Source: Pachyseris speciosa
Taxonomy: Eukaryota > Cnidaria > Anthozoa > Scleractinia > Pachyseridae
Assembly (NCBI GenBank): GCA_016490735.1
Contig: JAEMWC010000286.1
Location: forward strand, 532,501 to 596,500
Length of the DNA stretch: 64,000 nt
Reading direction: 5' to 3'
Shown piece after piece: positions 21,776 to 32,661 of this stretch. Position numbers and translations under genes: made by a program. The first letter of the stretch is position 1, and the number at the start of each line of letters is the position of its first letter. The notes under the pieces are model-generated. The model made no database searches and was not told where the DNA came from. It was given only the letters and a program-made list of their open reading frames with translations.

Positions 21776-24277
21776 TTATATCAAAGGGTGAAAAATTCGA
21801 GCAAGGAACTCTGCGGCGAGCGCCACTTTGGTGAGCGGGTCAAGGCCAGTAATTTTGAATGACAATGCGGTGGCCCTTGGAACATACAAATGCGTCCTAA
21901 GTGCCCCCAAAGTTACCCACCCAGTCGCCCCTTGGCTGATATTGTGGGATGCAATCTTGCTTTCACTCCCTCCTGTGGTGGCGTAAACTCTCAAAGAGCC
22001 ATTTCGGGGCATGGAAGAGCGGTCATAAAAGTGCACATAACAGCGAATCAACTCCCTGAAGGTGAGGGTGTATGGAGCCCAAAACGCTGGCATGGAGAAA
22101 ACATCTTCTGTTGCTGAAGTGCCGGTTAGCAGGTCACTTGCTAGGTTTCGAAAAGCGGAGGGCCCCAGCTCTCTACTCGAATAAAGGGGTGTTCCCTTCT
22201 GTCACCCTTTGCCCATTCAAATCCAAATCACCACCCAACTTCGGTTGATGGATTAAATGCCCACTCATGCTCAACGCGTTTTGCATTGTCAGGCCGTGGA
22301 CGCTCGAGCTGAACAGGGGGCGGTCATTGTTGTAAACCCAGTGGTTATTCAAATTCAAATATCCACCCAATTTTGGTTCAAGAATCAAATAACTGTTCAT
22401 GTTCAAGACATTCTTCATTGTCATCTGCCAGTTTGTTCCACCAAACAGTGACGCGTTTTCATTAACGACATATTTGCCGTTCAAAGTCAAGTCCGTCCCC
22501 AATTTGGGTTTCACCAGAAGATGATTGTTCATATCCAAAGTGGTTTGCACGGTCATGTTGCCATTCTCCATACTCCAAACTTTGTCAAAGGCACCCGAGT
22601 TCACACTGGAAACATATCCCGAAACCCCATAAACAACGAGGTGACGGGGTGGGGGGGGGGGGGGGGCAAACCCGCAGAAGTCCTCCCATGCAGATCCAAA
22701 TAAATGTAGTTGGGGGTGTTGTCGCTCCGGTGGAACTGAATGAGGTTTTGGTATGGCCACTGAAGGTTCGCGTGGTTTGGCTCGTGATGGAAATGACAGT
22801 GGCACTTGCCCTCACGGACAAGTTCGTCATTTCCGGCGGAATGTACTCGACCACGAACGTGTAATACCCTTTCGGCAGTGGAAAGAGATTCAAACCGATT
22901 CGCGAGCGATAATCATTGCTTCCTGCGTCTGTGATAAGGGTAAACTCATACGCGTTTTAGTTGACCCCATGTGGGGAGGCGGCGAATTTGACAATCCCAT
23001 GAACATGAATGTTGTTTTCCGAAGAGGAATCGTCGGCGTATTCCATGAGGTAGGCGAACGGTTTTTTTTGTCCACCCGAAAGGGAAAGGTGCGAGTGGTC
23101 CACATAATCCTTCCTCGCCGCGTCCGTTTCGCCGACCGGTTTTTTGAGAGCGGTGATTTTGTGATCCCCCATGTTGATATCGCCAGCCATTGCTTGGCTG
23201 CCGTCCACTTTCAAAAAGTTTCCTCCCAAATCATTCACATATTTTTTCGTCACCGCGTCACTGTTCGCGGTTGGAGGTTTGAGATTGGTGATCCGTTGTT
23301 GCGCCATGTTCAAGGCCCCATACATTGGGTTTGTTCCATTGCTTTTCACAAAATACTTATCTACATATTCTTTGTTCACCGCGTCCTTGAGGTTGGAGGG
23401 GGCGCAAGATTCTCGATTGCGTTGTCGTTCATGTTCAAGTGTTTTTGCGCGATCGCATCGAATTTGGTTCGTTACCCTTGGTCCACGTATTTTTTGTTGA
23501 CGGCGTTTTCAGCGGGGGTGCTGGAATCGACGTCTTTCAAATCTTCAATGGCATACCCAGTCATATTCAGATCACCCAGTGCCGGGTCGCTTCCGTCGCG
23601 TTTTAAACAAAGCGCGATTTCAGAGTCGACATAGCTTTTGTTCGTGGCATCGAGATCGTTCACAGAAAAATCATGTTGGTGACAAGGTTTCGCCCCATGT
23701 CAATGTTCCCCGTTAACGGAGTGCTTCCGTCGAGTTTAGCAAAAGTGGATGTGGCATAGCTTTCACTGACCGCGTCAAGCGGACCAGCCGGCGGACCCAG
23801 ATTCTCAATTGGGTGTCCGCCCAAATCAAGGGGCCGGTCATTGGGGCGCTTCCATCGAGAGGCAGAAAGCCCCCGTCGCCGCTGTCGTGTGTCTGTCAAA
23901 CCACCCCATATACATTTTGAAATAATTTTTTCACCCAGACAACGCGAAACCGTAAATGAGAGACAAAAACGTTTCGGTTGGCTGGTGGAAGACGAAGGCG
24001 AAACGTAAACTGCACTGACAGTGAAAGCTTCATCGGCGCCGACGGCTTGAGGGAGGAGGGAATCCTCCTTTCCCTTCGCGCCAGTCAACTTTGTCTGGTG
24101 AGTTTCCCCCTTGTATTGCGTCAAAAGCATGAGCTGTGTTCTTGCTGGAAGGGTAGGTGTTATTTCGTACCACACAAAGGTTGGTTTCGTCTGGCCAGGA
24201 ATCAGCGCCCTGGGTGATCCACCAATGAAGGGTCCGCTCGCTCTCATTGTGTTTTCTGAAAAAACAACCGAACCCAT
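21776..24277 (-). pseudogene. Fibre-like repeat protein (tail-fibre-type repeats), broken
   Basis: Reading from an ATG near 24277, a non-repeated N-terminal domain is followed by about five ~40-residue repeats of tail-fibre style. Each has an NMGxHxI-like strand and ends in a DAxxKxYVD-type motif, with FLKVDGS between (KKYVN, KDYVD and KKYVDQG are visible). A second repeat class follows at 22173-22570, three units of ~45 residues with LDMNNHLL...PKLGxDLxLNG. A further block at 21776-22093 may be the distal head. Frame changes and stops occur between blocks (near 23660, 23470, 22960 and 22640, the last by a long G run). By analogy to phage and adenovirus-like fibres it may be a trimeric attachment fibre; that is inference. 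Confidence 0.65.
22645..22666. repeat. G-rich homopolymer tract in the fibre-like gene
   Basis: GGGGT followed by 17 G. It coincides with a frame break and could be real slippage or an assembly error. Confidence 0.85.
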
Positions 24278-24309
24278 CGAATGAAAAAATGTTGGGGTGG
24301 TGGATGTTT

Positions 24310-25021
24310 GCACATCCACGCGGGCCACAGGGTGTTTCGTTGCTCCAGGCTTTTTTGCAAACCACCCCATTCTATTGTTTCGTCGAAAAATTTTTCTTCA
24401 TCAACTTTCGCGTTTGTCGAAGTAAAAGAAGGAAAACTTCTTGTCGGTGGCGCGGTCCAGCAGGTCGTGGGGAATCCCCAGCTCGTCGGGGATTCGTTTG
24501 TTCTCCCTCGGGAGGAAGCTGAAAAGGCAGAAATGGCTGCAGTTGTCTCGGATGTTTTTGGGGACCTTGTAATAAGTTTGGGTGAGATAAATGACGCTGC
24601 AGTTCCTGTGCCGCTCGTTGATGAAATAGTTGATGATGTCGTTTTGGTTTTTTCGCAAACCAAGTCGTCGAACAAGACGATTTTTTGATTGTCAGGCATT
24701 CCCACCTCGGGGTGGGGAGTTCTTCTCCAGTGGAATGATTTCGTCGCCTGGCTCCTCGATAACCTCGTACCCCACCTCAGGGTCGATACTTTCGGAAAAG
24801 TCGCGCAAGAGAGATTGATATTTGTGTTCGTGGAGGTTCTTCGAAAAACGAAAGACCTTGTCGTACTCCAACAGCTCGTAGAGCATGTGCATCAGGATGT
24901 TCGTCTTGCCTGAATTACTTGGCCCATAGATCAGCATCCTGAAAATATCATGCATGCAATGCATCAGGCATGGAGGGGTGCCCCTGCCGGAAACCATTTG
25001 TTGTGGCGACCTCGGGATCAT
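24310..25021 (-). pseudogene. Packaging ATPase (A32/FtsK-HerA type), broken
   Basis: From an ATG at 25021 the minus strand shows a Walker A P-loop (YGPSNSGKTN, ~residues 33-42). After a frameshift near 24700 comes a Walker B strand (KIVLFDDLV), and after another near 24655 a sensor-like stretch (HRNCSVIYLTQTYYKVPKNI) with an arginine-containing NIRDNCSHF region. This is the gene order and motif set of viral genome-packaging ATPases of the PRD1-adenovirus lineage. Two frameshifts make it non-functional. It starts 24 bases from the divergent gene at 25045. Confidence 0.85.
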
Positions 25022-25044
25022 AATTTGGAATTCTCATTTTTTTT

Positions 25045-25983
25045 TTGTCTCTTTATATATTTATGTCTTTGAAAAAGTGGCGACAAAGGGCCGAGGCTGA
25101 GGCGGAAGTTGAAAAACAAGAGCAAGAGATCCGCCAGAAGTTCAAAAGGAAATGGATAGCGAATCAAGTTGGCCAGATCGAGGCTGAAAAGCTTTTGAAA
25201 CCGGTCACCAAAAGGTTGGACCGAGATTTGCAAGCTCCCGTGGAAGAGGCGCTTCCCCGCCCCAAGGCGGGAGTCTGTCCCGATTACACAATGGATGAGT
25301 TCGATCGAGTTATCCCGTTTGATTGGGATGATTTCAGACTAGAGGTTAAAACACTATCATCACCACCACCACCAACACCAACACCAACACCAGTTGATGA
25401 TGGTGATGATGAAGCTCCCCTCCCTCCACCACCACGCCAAGCGTGGGGTGAACCAGAGGTGCCCAGCCTGCTCGAAGGAATTAGCGAATCTGTCCAATTT
25501 CAAACGGTCAACCGGCTTCTCACACAGCACGGGGACGACCCCAACTACAGAGTGGAAAGTTAAAAATCCCCATTCCAAGGGTTTTCGGCGGCTGATCTTC
25601 GAAGAGTCCAAGAAGAGATTTATGACCGCCGAAGAGAGGGGCGGCGGTAGGAGAGGGTTTCCCCACAACACCTGAAAGCGGGAAAAGGGGTCTGAAACAA
25701 ACCCCACCGAAAGAAACAAGACCCCGACCCACCACAGATTGGGAACGAGTGGTTTTGTCGCGCCGGCCTGCGATTGAAATTGAGGACGATGATGATGATG
25801 AGCTGGAGGTGGAAACAAAGTGCAGCGTACTTGGGAAGAACGACATTGACGACACGACTTGTTCGATACAATTCGACAAAGCTTCGCCAACAACTTTCCG
25901 CATTGATCGAAAAGCTGCTTCGACGTGGTGTTATCAATGAATTGCAAGCTCAAATTATTTTCGCCAATTACATAAAGGGGTGA
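25045..25983 (+). pseudogene. Charged coiled-coil / acidic virion-type protein, frameshifted
   Basis: It starts 24 bases from the ATPase start in opposite orientation (alternative start MSLKKW at 25063). The first frame (172 residues) has a highly charged helical N-terminus (RAEAEAEVEKQEQEIRQKF), then a MDEFDRVIPFDWDD acidic patch and a Pro-rich PPPPTPTPTP linker. After a frame change near 25560 coding seems to continue in other frames to TAA/TGA near 25983, ending in a helical LRQQLSALIEKLLRR segment. Family not recognised. Position between the ATPase and the capsid block suggests a structural or assembly role. Confidence 0.5.
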
Positions 25984-27086
25984 AATACGCCACCTCATAA
26001 CGAGCCAGAGATAACCGGAAGTTAAAAATCTCCCAAGTCTGGTTGCTAAGGAGTGACGTTATAGGTCTGCATTAGAGCCGTCAACGTACTCCATTTGTGG
26101 TTTCACTGCAGGAGCATCTTAGCACACCTTAAAAGAAGTATTGTTTTTGCGCTTCAGCGGCAGAATTTAATTTACCGGCACGCGGCACGCTTACGCCTTG
26201 TTCTTATGGCATTTTATGGTTTTACTTGTACGATAAAACGCTAGTTTCGTCAAATGTTATGCTTTAGCGATTCGTTGAGATTTTCGAGGGGAAAATCGGC
26301 ATATCTCGGTATGTGATGAACAGAAATTACAGAGCGTGACGCCTTCTCAGGCTGAAATTCTGTTTTATCGGGTGATTTCATTGACGTGCAATGGACTTTG
26401 GTAAGTTGTAACTATATTTTAAGCCGAAGTAAATCGCCTTCAGACAATTTTAAAAGCGGAAATACGAACGTAAGAGGTAAGATCGACATAACTTTCGATT
26501 TTGTTACATTGGTACGTTTGGTAGGAATCGCCCACGACATTTTCCCTGGGATTATATTCTAATGTAAATTTTCTGTAAGATTTGATTGAGTTGGAATTCC
26601 TTCGGTTTCGGACCATTGTTGAGTGGTAATCTTTCTGTTCAAGCGTATTTATGTATATGTAGCAAAGTTCATGTATATTCCGGCGGCAAATTAATTATAT
26701 TCTGGCGGCAAATTAAATATGAAGCCGCGAAATACGCGCGCACTCGTCATCGATCCACGATAATGAAGATCGGGCTGGTGAGGGGGCGCGGAAGTGGGCG
26801 GCTCCTTATTTTGTCTTTATAACTGGATATGGGTACTTATATCTTTTAGATAGCTGCTCTCTGTCAAAGCACAAAACATTTTATCTGGCGACTATTTCTT
26901 CCACTTATGGTGGTGATTAAAATAGTGGCAGTTTGAAAATTGAAAATTATCGTTGGAGAATATATTATCGTCCAAAAACAACTTTGAAAGCCTTTTCAAA
27001 CTACCAAGGAGTTTAGGACTCTGTGTTTGTTTGTGCGTGGAAAATAGCAATAGTAAAATATTCAAGTGATTTAGCATATGTAACTT

Positions 27087-27819
27087 GCAGATAAAAATTT
27101 AGGCAAATGTTCTATATCTTTTCTGGTTCATTCAGGTTGAGGTCCTGGCATCACTGTATGCCTGAGTGCCTCTGGGATATATAACATTAACAGTTTTATG
27201 AAGTGCAGATAAAAATCTAGGAAAATGTTCTATATCTTTTCTGGTTCATCCAGGTGGAAGTCCTGGCATCACTGTATGCCTGAGCGCTTCTGGGATATAT
27301 AACATGAACATTTTTTTGAAGCGCAGATAAAAATTTAGGCAAATGTTCTATATCTTTTCTGGTTCATCCAGGTTGAGGTCCTGGCATCACTGTATGCCTG
27401 AGTGCTTCTGGGATATATAACATGAACAGTTATTTGAAGTACAGACAAAAGTTTAGGCAAATGTTCTATATCTTTTCTGGTTCATCCAGGTTGAGGTTCT
27501 GGCATCACTGTATGCCTGAGTGCCTCTGGGATATATAACATGAACACTTTTTAAAGTGCAGATAAAAATCTAGGCAAATGTTCCATATCTTTTCTGGTTC
27601 ATCCAGGTTGAGGTCCTGGCATCACTGTATGCCTGAGTGCTTCTGGGATATATAACATGAACAGTTTTATGAAGTGCAGATAAAAATCTAGGAAAATGTT
27701 TCATATCTTTTCTGGTTCATCCAGGTTGAGGTCCTGGCATCACTGTATGCCTGAGTGCTTCTGGGATATATAACATGAACAGTTTTATGAAGTGCAGATA
27801 AAAATCTAGGCAAATGTTG
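27087..27819 (+). repeat. 118-bp tandem repeat, about 6.2 copies
   Basis: Unit starts GCAGATAAAAAT and contains TTCTATATCTTTTCTGGTTC and CATCACTGTATGCCTGAG. Starts at 27087, 27205, 27323, 27441, 27558, 27675 and 27794 give a spacing of 117-119. Units are highly similar. Confidence 0.95.
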
Positions 27820-28425
27820 TAAGCAGGTTTAATGACCAAAACGTTTTACATTTGGTACATTTCTTTGCAGAACAATAACGCGTTCGGATGACTGTATTTT
27901 TCGAGAACGTTTTCCTTACTTTAATGCCCTTCAGAGTAATTTAGTCCTTGGACAGTTCGCCAGCATTTTCCAAGTTAAACAAATTTTAACAATCGGGAAA
28001 GAATTAGAAAAAGGAGAAGTTATATTTTGAAATGATGATTTCGATACCGTCGCCGTTGTCGCTTTTCCTGCCAAGGTCGGTTTCGGAAGTGGAATACTGA
28101 AACTTCCACTTCGACGTTTGCCGAGATTATTGAGGAATTATTCAACGAGAATTTTATCAGTTCCTAGGGAAACCGTACGGATAGTAAAAGTTCTGTTCAT
28201 GGGCACGCAACGATATCACATATGGAAGCGAATTATTTTAGCCCAGTCATGTTAATTTACTTTCACGGTGTTTAAGAAGGGTAATAATTGCAGACTGATT
28301 TGTGTAAATTACTCGCAAATATGTTCACTATTACCATGTATTGCAAGTATGTTTGATATAGCAATACGAGCGAATTAATTAACGTTCAAAAGAGATATAT
28401 CTCCCTCCAAAAACAAAACACATTA

Positions 28426-28656
28426 GGGCCGTTTATACAAGAGAAAATAAGCCGCGGCTTCAGTACTCTGGCCACGGCTTACATAAGACGCGAACACTCC
28501 GTATAAATGGTACAAAATCTACGTTCACGGCTTTCTCAAGCTGCGGCTTATCCTGGGCTAGCTTGGTGTTTTTACTTGTATAAATGGTTCCTTTCGCGTC
28601 TTATGTAAGCCGCGGCCAGAGTAAGCCGTGGCTTATTTTTCTCGTTTAAACAGCCC
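28426..28656. mobile_element. 231-bp hairpin MITE with TA duplication
   Basis: The arms read GGGCCGTTTATACAAGAG and GGGCTGTTTAAACGAGAA (inverse strand) and continue through AATAAGCCGCGGCTT and CATAAGACGCGAA. TA lies on both sides (28424-28425, 28657-28658), as for Tc1/mariner-type MITEs. Nested inside the insertion at 25996-29063. Confidence 0.8.
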
Positions 28657-29099
28657 TATTATTTTTCCCACATTGCATGCGAAAGAGAAACAAAGAAAAC
28701 TCGAGTCTTTGGTTGTAATTTAGTGCTATTTTCTGGAACCGGTGAGCCTACCTCACCAAAACCAAAACAAACTATTGGGTATCGTTTTCCCGTTCCCGCA
28801 GTCACTTTTCGTGTGCATCAGGTCTAAAGATAGAATTTAATTAAACTCCCGCCATAAATAAACGTTCACGTTTAAGGATTATGACAGATAAGCGTGAAAA
28901 TTGACACCCCATATCAAACAGAAACGAGTGTCAGAGGCGATTCGATTACATTGGAATGTTCAGAGTAGCTGGATATCCTGCTGAGATTGGTGGCAAATTG
29001 CCCCCTATCTCAGCGGGATCCAGAGGTATTTTTGTGGTTGCTAAGAACCTCTGGCTCGTTATGGTACTCGACTCGAGCCTTGCCAAGTTGCAACGTGAT

Positions 29100-29120
29100 G
29101 GGGGGGGGGGGGGGGGGGGG
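29100..29120. repeat. G homopolymer (21 bases)
   Basis: Uninterrupted G run at the start of the capsid block. Its length may be unreliable in the assembly. Confidence 0.9.
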
Positions 29121-29613
29121 AGATCTCAACCGCTTTTTGGAAACACAAAGCGGCTTCGTTGACCCCACCGCCGCGGAAAAGAAACATATCTTCAACCTGT
29201 ACTTCGATTACGCCGTATTGTGGTTGGGGTGGAAAGGGGCTACGAGCTGGATCTCACAACGGGAAATTTTAGCTAATTGTTGGGTTTCAACAAGAAAGTC
29301 CTGTCCACAACCTTTACTGGGGACACCATTCCAGACATCACAAGGAGTGTTGACTGGGTGTTCCTGCATTGTAGCCTTATCGAACGAGAGCCCGACAATT
29401 TGGCGAGCGATGTTTTGTTCACCTTTTCCACGGCCAACCTTGAGGTGAGCTACCCTTTCATAAAAGAGCCTCTCTGCCCAAAATTTTACCCGGTGAACAA
29501 AACAAACATCGGACAAATAAGATGATGATGGGAGAAACAATATTCTCAACCTCAACCACGCCGATGTTGCTGTGGCTCTAATGATCAAGGAAATTTCTGA
29601 AGGAAGTATATGA
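29121..29613 (+). pseudogene. Capsid-associated protein (minor capsid candidate), broken
   Basis: Frames here read LNRFLETQSGFVDPTAAEKK, then GYELDLTTGNF with a stop, then LGFNKKVLSTTFTGDTIPDI and DVLFTFSTANLEVSYPF. After a lesion near 29520 they end in LNHADVAVALMIKEIS. The TGA at 29611-29613 overlaps the next start codon as ATGA. Repeated beta-strand-like segments and position just before the major capsid candidate suggest a minor capsid (penton-like) protein; no residue-level proof is possible here. Confidence 0.5.
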
Positions 29614-29846
29614 ACCGACCGGGAGAGTGGAAACGATTTTATGATGGGCGTGCTGGGCGCTTCCGCTACAAACACAAAGGCACGGGGGAATTTCGGGATA
29701 CCCTCATGGCAATCGGAAAGCGGCTCGTGAAGGCGGACGCCCCCCTCACAAAGAAGACAGCTTCGAAGGCCGCCGAAAAGGTGGCTGAAAAGGAAAGCCA
29801 AACAGTTGTTGAGCGGGGTGGCAAAAAAATCCGCCAACTGCTGTGA
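29610..29846 (+). CDS. Small basic core-like protein
   Basis: ATG at 29610 overlaps the upstream stop (ATGA). 78 residues beginning MNRPGEWKRFYDGRAGRFRY, very rich in Lys, Arg and Ala (KAAEKVAEKE). The C-terminus may be shifted near 29820, since a related basic stretch follows in another frame. It is likely a DNA-binding or core-type virion protein by composition and position. Confidence 0.5.
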   Translation: MNRPGEWKRFYDGRAGRFRYKHKGTGEFRDTLMAIGKRLVKADAPLTKKTASKAAEKVAEKESQTVVERGGKKIRQLL

Positions 29847-29999
29847 AGACGTACAACAAAGCAGAAGATCCCTGCACACCCTCAGCAGAACAGGAGGGAT
29901 GCGTTGTTTCAACTCAGCCAAATATTGGCCAACCAAGTTTGAAATTCGCGGGTTTGAAAGTTTTTGGTTTTGTATACGGCAATATTTCGTGCGCCGCGC

Positions 30000-31237
30000 A
30001 TGCTTGAGAAGGTCAGCTACCAGCAGTTTCGCCTGGACACTCCACTGACCCAACCCGCGAACGGGCAATCGCAAGTCAAAACTGGGCTCAAATTTTTTGT
30101 GGCCGATCGAGATATCATATACGACTTTTACAAAGCCTATTTCCGCGTGGAATACCAGTTGCAAAAGAAGGCTGATGGAACTTTTGTGGCCGCAGATGTG
30201 GCCTCGGCACCAGTCAACGGCGCCTTCTCTCTCATGAAAAGCCTGACTGAGAGTACAGACTCAAAACTTCTATATACGAGTGACAATGTGAACAAAATAA
30301 TCTTCATGAAAGATCTGTTGCAGTACTCTAAGGATTAGTCCAAAACTGTGGCGAAGGATGAGTTCTGGTATCTTGACAACGACGACACAACCGTAACTGG
30401 GTCCGCTGCCACCGAATCAAGGTATACGCTCAAGGGCCCTTCTTTCGCAGGGAGACCCGATCAAAACAGTCAAAGCGGTGATCACTCTCTATCGATTTTC
30501 TTTCTTCGAGGAGTTGGAGGACAGGCTCCTCCTCCCGTTGCAACTCGAATTTAAAATTGATCTGCAAAGCGACGAAAACATGATCTTTGGGAGTGCCGCC
30601 TCGGCAAACCATCGGGTTGTGATGAAACTCTTGGAGTTGTGGGCCCCTAAAATGTCTTTCTCGCCTGAAGGACAAAAGGTGGTGAACGAAAACTTCCTCA
30701 AACCCTTCAAGTGTAAATATTTGAAAGAAACTTTGCACACAAGCTCCGCCAGGTCGGAAGCTAGTTCAGATTGGTTAATAACCGCGGAAAAATGCAAAAT
30801 ATGCATCCGTGTTCTTCCAGAAAGCCGCTGTGGACGCAACAACAATAAATCCTTGCATGTTTCATACCTTCAACCTTGATGGCGGGGCGATGTTAAGTAC
30901 GTGCCTCCTGCTTTACGGAGCGACCTTTTACCCCGAAAATGAGTATGGCGGGGCGGACCAAGCTCGGATACGCCGAGATCTTGTTGAATACATTTACAGG
31001 AAAAACGACTGCAACACAGGAACTCAACTGAACGTGACCAACTACGAAACTCTTTATCCCTTCATTTACTTCGATCTCCGAGCCACGAAGGAAAGCTTGA
31101 CTGGGGATTCCAAAAGATTGGAATTCCACTATCGATTGGACAAAGACTCCACTGCAGATTACAAAATATATGCTGTGGTCTTGAGTGAAGAAGAGTTCGT
31201 TTTGGATGTGGTTGGAAATGAGTTGGTCGTAGTTTGA
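30000..31237 (+). pseudogene. Major capsid protein candidate, broken
   Basis: From ATG at 30000 the frame reads MLEKVSYQQFRLDTPL. It has a TGA/TAG-type stop after LLQYSKD at 30336-30338 and resumes in frame (FWYLDNDD). A shift near 30470 leads to ITLYRFSFFEELEDRLLLPL and LELWAPKMSF, and another near 30790 to MFHTFNLDGGAMLSTC, YPFIYFDLRATKESLTGD and a LSEEEFVLDVVGNELVVV end. Total ~410 codons. Alternating beta-strand patterns and location after the ATPase and minor proteins fit a double jelly-roll capsid protein, but this rests on context and recalled similarity to cnidarian Polinton proteins. Three lesions make it a pseudogene. Confidence 0.6.
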
Positions 31238-31275
31238 ACTTCCTGCCTTGTGGGGAATTTCTTCTTTGATATAAG

Positions 31276-31983
31276 ATGCGAACTGTGTATCACCCGTTCA
31301 AAGTCGCTTTATCTGAGGACCAAAGGCGCAGTCTCGCGAAGGAGTGAAGGAAAGGGTGGCTGTGACTCTGTTTGTCAAGCCGGGACAAATTGGAAATGGT
31401 GACAGCCTTCCGTTGAACACAACACAAATAAACCACCTGAAAAAGGCCTCCAGCGCCGGCCGTGGTTCGGATATCACATTTAGTAAGGCACAAACTGGAC
31501 AAACAAAAAAGCTGATCGGTGGCAACCTTTTTTTCTTTTGCCCGGGCTCTCGCCCCTGCTGTTGGGAAAACTTTGGGGATGGCTGGTCTCAGCTTCGGTG
31601 TGGAGAAACTTTTGAAAAAGGCTTTCGGTGGCAAAGTTGGCCCCCAGGAGGTAAAACTGTACAAACTTGTGCAATTGATGCACCCCTCGCAGAAATTGGC
31701 TCTTGAAAAGTATCTTGTCGGCCGGGGTTTGATCAGTGGTGGCAGCGCGACTCAACATGGGGCTTTCTTGGAATGTTGGCTTCCATCGGCATTCCTTTGG
31801 CAATAAGCCTTGTAAAGAAGATTTTGGTGCGTGGGATGCAGGTGGGCCAGGTGTGGTCAAGAAGGTCCGCACCCCCTCGTCTTCCTTCACCACCTTCGGG
31901 GAGTGGCATGCAAATGCGCCCTCCTCAAGTCTTCGGAAGGTGGGAAGATTGGGAACGCCCGTGGTATGGGCAGGGAAAAAATA
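31276..31983 (+). pseudogene. Amphipathic/hydrophobic minor virion protein (pVI/pX-like position), broken
   Basis: A start at 31276 is followed by a VAVTLFVKPGQIGNGDSLPL segment, then LNTTQINHLKKA. After a shift come hydrophobic segments ALAPAVGKTLGMAGLSFG and, in yet another frame, LASIGIPLAISLVKKILV. A Pro/Arg-rich tail with RPPQVFGRWEDWERPWY ends the frame. At least two frameshifts (near 31520 and 31770). It sits immediately before the protease, the order typical of adenovirus-like minor proteins that the protease processes. Confidence 0.55.
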
Positions 31984-31985
31984 AA

Positions 31986-32360
31986 ATGAAATTCAAGGAT
32001 GTGCCTCTTTCCAACATTGACCTGCTAAATTGGTGTGAATATCTTGGCATCCCACTCAAGGGTGTCTTCTCGCGCAACGAGGCCAAACCCCTGCACCATT
32101 CCCCCTGCATTATCAACCTGAATGCTCTCCGAGGTTTGGGCACACACTGGGTTTCTGCTGGACTCCTGCTTTAAGGCAGGAGGTTGAGTATTTCGATTCC
32201 TTTGGTCTGCCCCCCCAGACGAGTGGGGACAGGAAATGCGAAAGGTAGGCCACAAAACCTTTCGTCGGAATGACAACCAAATCCAGTGGATTGGAAGTGT
32301 GCGGTGTGGGTAATACTGCCTGCTTTTTCTCAACGAGCGTAACATGGCACAAGTTACAAA
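31986..32360 (+). pseudogene. Adenain-like cysteine protease, broken
   Basis: The frame from ATG 31986 reads MKFKDVPLSNIDLLNWCEYL and reaches the catalytic His in GTHWV (His codon 32145-32147). After a frame change near 32160 the acidic partner appears in EYFDSFG (Asp codon 32195-32197). Then come NDNQIQW, holding the likely oxyanion Gln, and the nucleophile in SVRCG (Cys codon 32305-32307). TAA at 32311-32313 comes four bases after the Cys codon, and C-terminal residues continue past it. The His-Asp-Gln-Cys order is that of the C5/Ulp1-like proteases of adenoviruses and Polintons, which mature virion proteins. Confidence 0.85.
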
Positions 32361-32399
32361 GACATTATGAAAATGTTTTCTGCCAATGTTCATCACAAT

Positions 32400-32661
32400 G
32401 AGCAGGTTGTAAAATATTATTTCGTGAATATACCTTGACTCATGATGAATTGGTATTGTGTGCGAGACAAACGTAAAACCACGAACGTGCCTGGGTCTGA
32501 AAGGGTTGTCACAACCAAAAATGGGCGAAAATGGGGAAGGCCAAGAGTGCGGTTTGTGGGATATCAAAAACCCGCTTTTTTCCAAAAAAGGGGTCGGGAA
32601 ACTGACGGGGCCCTCTCATGAAGAGGGCAATTCGCATCTCAAGATGGAGACGGTGTTTTGA
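32400..32661 (+). other. Possible remnant of a small protein between protease and PLA2-like gene
   Basis: Short frames (TNVPGSERVVTTKNGRKWGR in one, KNPLFSKKG in another) hint at a broken basic or zinc-ribbon-like protein. No complete domain is visible. Confidence 0.25.

Larger units (their letters stand above)
25996..29063. mobile_element. 3.07-kb insertion nested in the Polinton
   Basis: CATAACGAGCCAGAG at 25996-26010 recurs inverted at 29049-29063, bracketing non-coding DNA exactly between two Polinton coding blocks. The interior has no Polinton-like frames, carries a 118-bp tandem array and holds another MITE. No target duplication was seen, so this is a candidate TIR transposon or a rearranged insertion. 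Confidence 0.5.

Noticed and set aside
22753..23634. 293-codon open frame on the plus strand
   Set aside because: Antisense shadow of the fibre-like repeats; its apparent periodicity is inherited from those repeats.
25360..25998. 212-codon minus-strand frame ending in a Trp/Cys run
   Set aside because: Antisense to the coiled-coil/acidic gene; the Trp/Cys run is the complement of the Pro/Thr codon repeat.
27087..27819. CRISPR-like regular array
   Set aside because: Units are contiguous 118-bp tandem copies with no unique spacers, and the genome is eukaryotic. The same reasoning excludes the 44-bp and 9-bp arrays.
29208..30164. 318-codon open frame on the minus strand across the capsid block
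   Set aside because: It lies antisense to the capsid-associated, basic and major capsid frames, has no recognisable domain, and the plus-strand frames carry the viral-type motifs.
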